This document shows, in pieces, positions 6,164 to 6,694 of a DNA stretch of 6,694 bases. Where the stretch lies: NCBI GenBank assembly GCA_027296925.1, contig JAPUIP010000762.1, positions 1 through 6,694 of the forward strand, written 5' to 3'. The position numbers were made by a program, and so were the translations under genes. The notes beneath the pieces were generated by a model that ran no database searches, was not told where the DNA came from, and worked only from the letters and a program-made list of their open reading frames with translations. Numbering within the stretch: position 1 is the first letter of the stretch; each line of letters starts with the position of its first letter. The DNA is from Candidatus Poribacteria bacterium (GTDB lineage Bacteria > Poribacteria > WGA-4E > PCPOR2b).

Positions 6164-6193
6164 ATTATATCCGAAAAATACTGGATTTCGCAA
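6164..6193 (-). promoter_or_regulatory. Sigma-70-type promoter of the TPR gene
   Basis: A perfect TATAAT -10 box (6169-6164) lies 18 nt from a TTGCGA -35-like box (6193-6188). Transcription would begin near 6157, giving a leader of about 40 nt before ATG 6117. It probably also serves the downstream acyltransferase, which is on the same strand. Confidence 0.65.
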
Positions 6194-6341
6194 GATTTCT
6201 CTCTGCGAACTTTTACCTTGTCATTGCTTCTTAACGTGTGATAAGATGAATAACATAATTTCCCAGCAGTGAAGATTTTTCCGCCCACTAAGGAATGGAG
6301 ATTTCAAACTCCCACATTTGTCATTCTGAGGCGCTCTGCAA

Positions 6342-6386
6342 GCCTGTCCTGCCTGTCCCGCCTGTGCCGCCTGTGCTGCCTGTGCC
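6342..6386. repeat. Five tandem 9-bp units, consensus GCCTGTSCY
   Basis: The units are GCCTGTCCT, GCCTGTCCC, GCCTGTGCC, GCCTGTGCT and GCCTGTGCC, contiguous and in register. On the minus strand they could read as Gly-Thr-Gly triplets, but that frame shows no other protein-like features, so I treat them as an intergenic minisatellite. Confidence 0.88.
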
Positions 6387-6545
6387 GAGCTTCGAGGTAA
6401 GCTTCGAAGTAAGCGACTGGAAGGAAGCTTGTACCGAGCTTCGAGGTATGCCTGTGGTGCTTCGAAGTAAGCCCCTCAAAGTTCGGGACAAGCCCCTACG
6501 GGATACCTCGAAGCTCCCCTCGAAGCTCGGGACAGGCGGCACAAG
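6387..6545. repeat. Cluster of direct and inverted GAGCTTCGAGGTA words
   Basis: GAGCTTCGAGGTA occurs at 6387-6399 and 6436-6448, with the near copies AGCTTCGAAGTA (6400-6411) and GCTTCGAAGTA (6459-6469). Its exact inverse TACCTCGAAGCTC is at 6504-6516, and CCTCGAAGCTC is at 6518-6528. GGGACAGGCGGCAC after that inverts the tandem units at 6342-6386. The whole stretch could fold into long alternative hairpins. No coding frame is supported here; it resembles a REP-like intergenic repeat family. Confidence 0.8.
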
Positions 6546-6567
6546 TTTCCCCCACAGGGATTCCTTA

Positions 6568-6608
6568 CAGTCACTTTCAGTCACCGCACGCTTGAAAGTG
6601 ACTGAAAG
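6568..6608 (+). promoter_or_regulatory. Two overlapping, mutually exclusive inverted repeats upstream of the plus-strand gene
   Basis: Pair A is CAGTCACTTTCA (6568-6579) with TGAAAGTGACTG (6593-6604), 12 bp with a 13-base loop. Pair B is CTTTCAGTCAC (6574-6584) with GTGACTGAAAG (6598-6608), 11 bp with a 13-base loop. They share the right arm, so only one can form. B takes up the first part of the AAAGGA ribosome site (6605-6610). It may be an operator for a dimeric regulator or an RNA switch; function is inferred only. Confidence 0.5.
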
Positions 6609-6618
6609 GAAACGGCTC

Positions 6619-6694
6619 ATGTCAAGAGAAAGTGCAAACAAGCCGCAGATCATCTTGTCAGAACAAGCTGGGGACTACACCGCCACCCAGAAGC
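6619..6694 (+). CDS. Start of an unidentified plus-strand gene, running off the window
   Basis: ATG 6619 is preceded by AAAGGA with about 8 nt spacing, and the frame stays open for 25 codons to the window end. The visible residues (MSRESANKPQIILSEQ, then AGDYTATQK) are polar, with no signal peptide. I do not recognise the protein. It is divergent from the TPR gene and preceded by repeat-rich DNA and overlapping inverted repeats. Confidence 0.55.
   Translation, partial: MSRESANKPQIILSEQAGDYTATQK

Noticed and set aside
6321..6653. Minus-strand frame of 110 codons across the repeat region
   Set aside because: It is built from the Gly-Thr-Gly-coding 9-bp units and repeat words, and it overlaps the better-supported plus-strand start at 6619.

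Overview
The window is bacterial accessory DNA with moderate GC. All but one of the genes lie on the minus strand, so in transcription order they read from high to low coordinates. Nothing fixes the species. The mix of a HicBA remnant, a 40-residue-type TPR protein, a FemAB-like acyltransferase and abundant intergenic repeats would suit an environmental bacterium with a large, repeat-rich genome (cyanobacterial or Poribacteria-like is only a guess).

Layout in minus-strand transcription order: (i) A good sigma-70-type promoter (6193-6164) drives a 531-residue TPR protein that is split by a one-base frameshift near 5422. Its first half (from ATG 6117) has an N-terminal domain resembling the degenerate NTPase-like module found on many TPR proteins. 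Its second half (to 4523) holds six 40-residue TPRs. (ii) A FemAB/GNAT-like acyltransferase follows (4427-3393). (iii) Then comes a decayed type II toxin-antitoxin locus: hicB looks intact (3344-3099), a 147-bp element with perfect 14-bp terminal inverted repeats (2956-3102) sits directly behind it, and the hicA toxin is reduced to about its first 19 codons (from ATG 2951). (iv) The hicA stump runs straight into the 3' end of a luciferase-like flavin oxidoreductase gene (about 2898-2523), which also carries a frameshift in an A run. (v) A Cof-type HAD phosphatase (2523-1645) overlaps the end of that remnant by TGATG. (vi) An EcoRV-like restriction endonuclease (1616-756) and a D12-class adenine methyltransferase (756 to beyond base 1) are joined by another TGATG overlap. 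Together they form a type IIP restriction-modification system predicted to recognise GATATC.

On the plus strand a single gene begins at 6619 and leaves the window. The roughly 500-bp divergent intergenic region between it and the TPR gene contains five tandem 9-bp units, a cluster of direct and inverted GAGCTTCGAGGTA-type words, and two overlapping, mutually exclusive inverted repeats just upstream of the new gene's ribosome binding site.

The clearest functional system is the EcoRV-type R-M pair. The most informative evolutionary signal is the scar at 2880-3102, where a toxin gene was cut off, fused to a foreign gene fragment and flanked by a MITE-like element. I did not find a convincing wholly new system.
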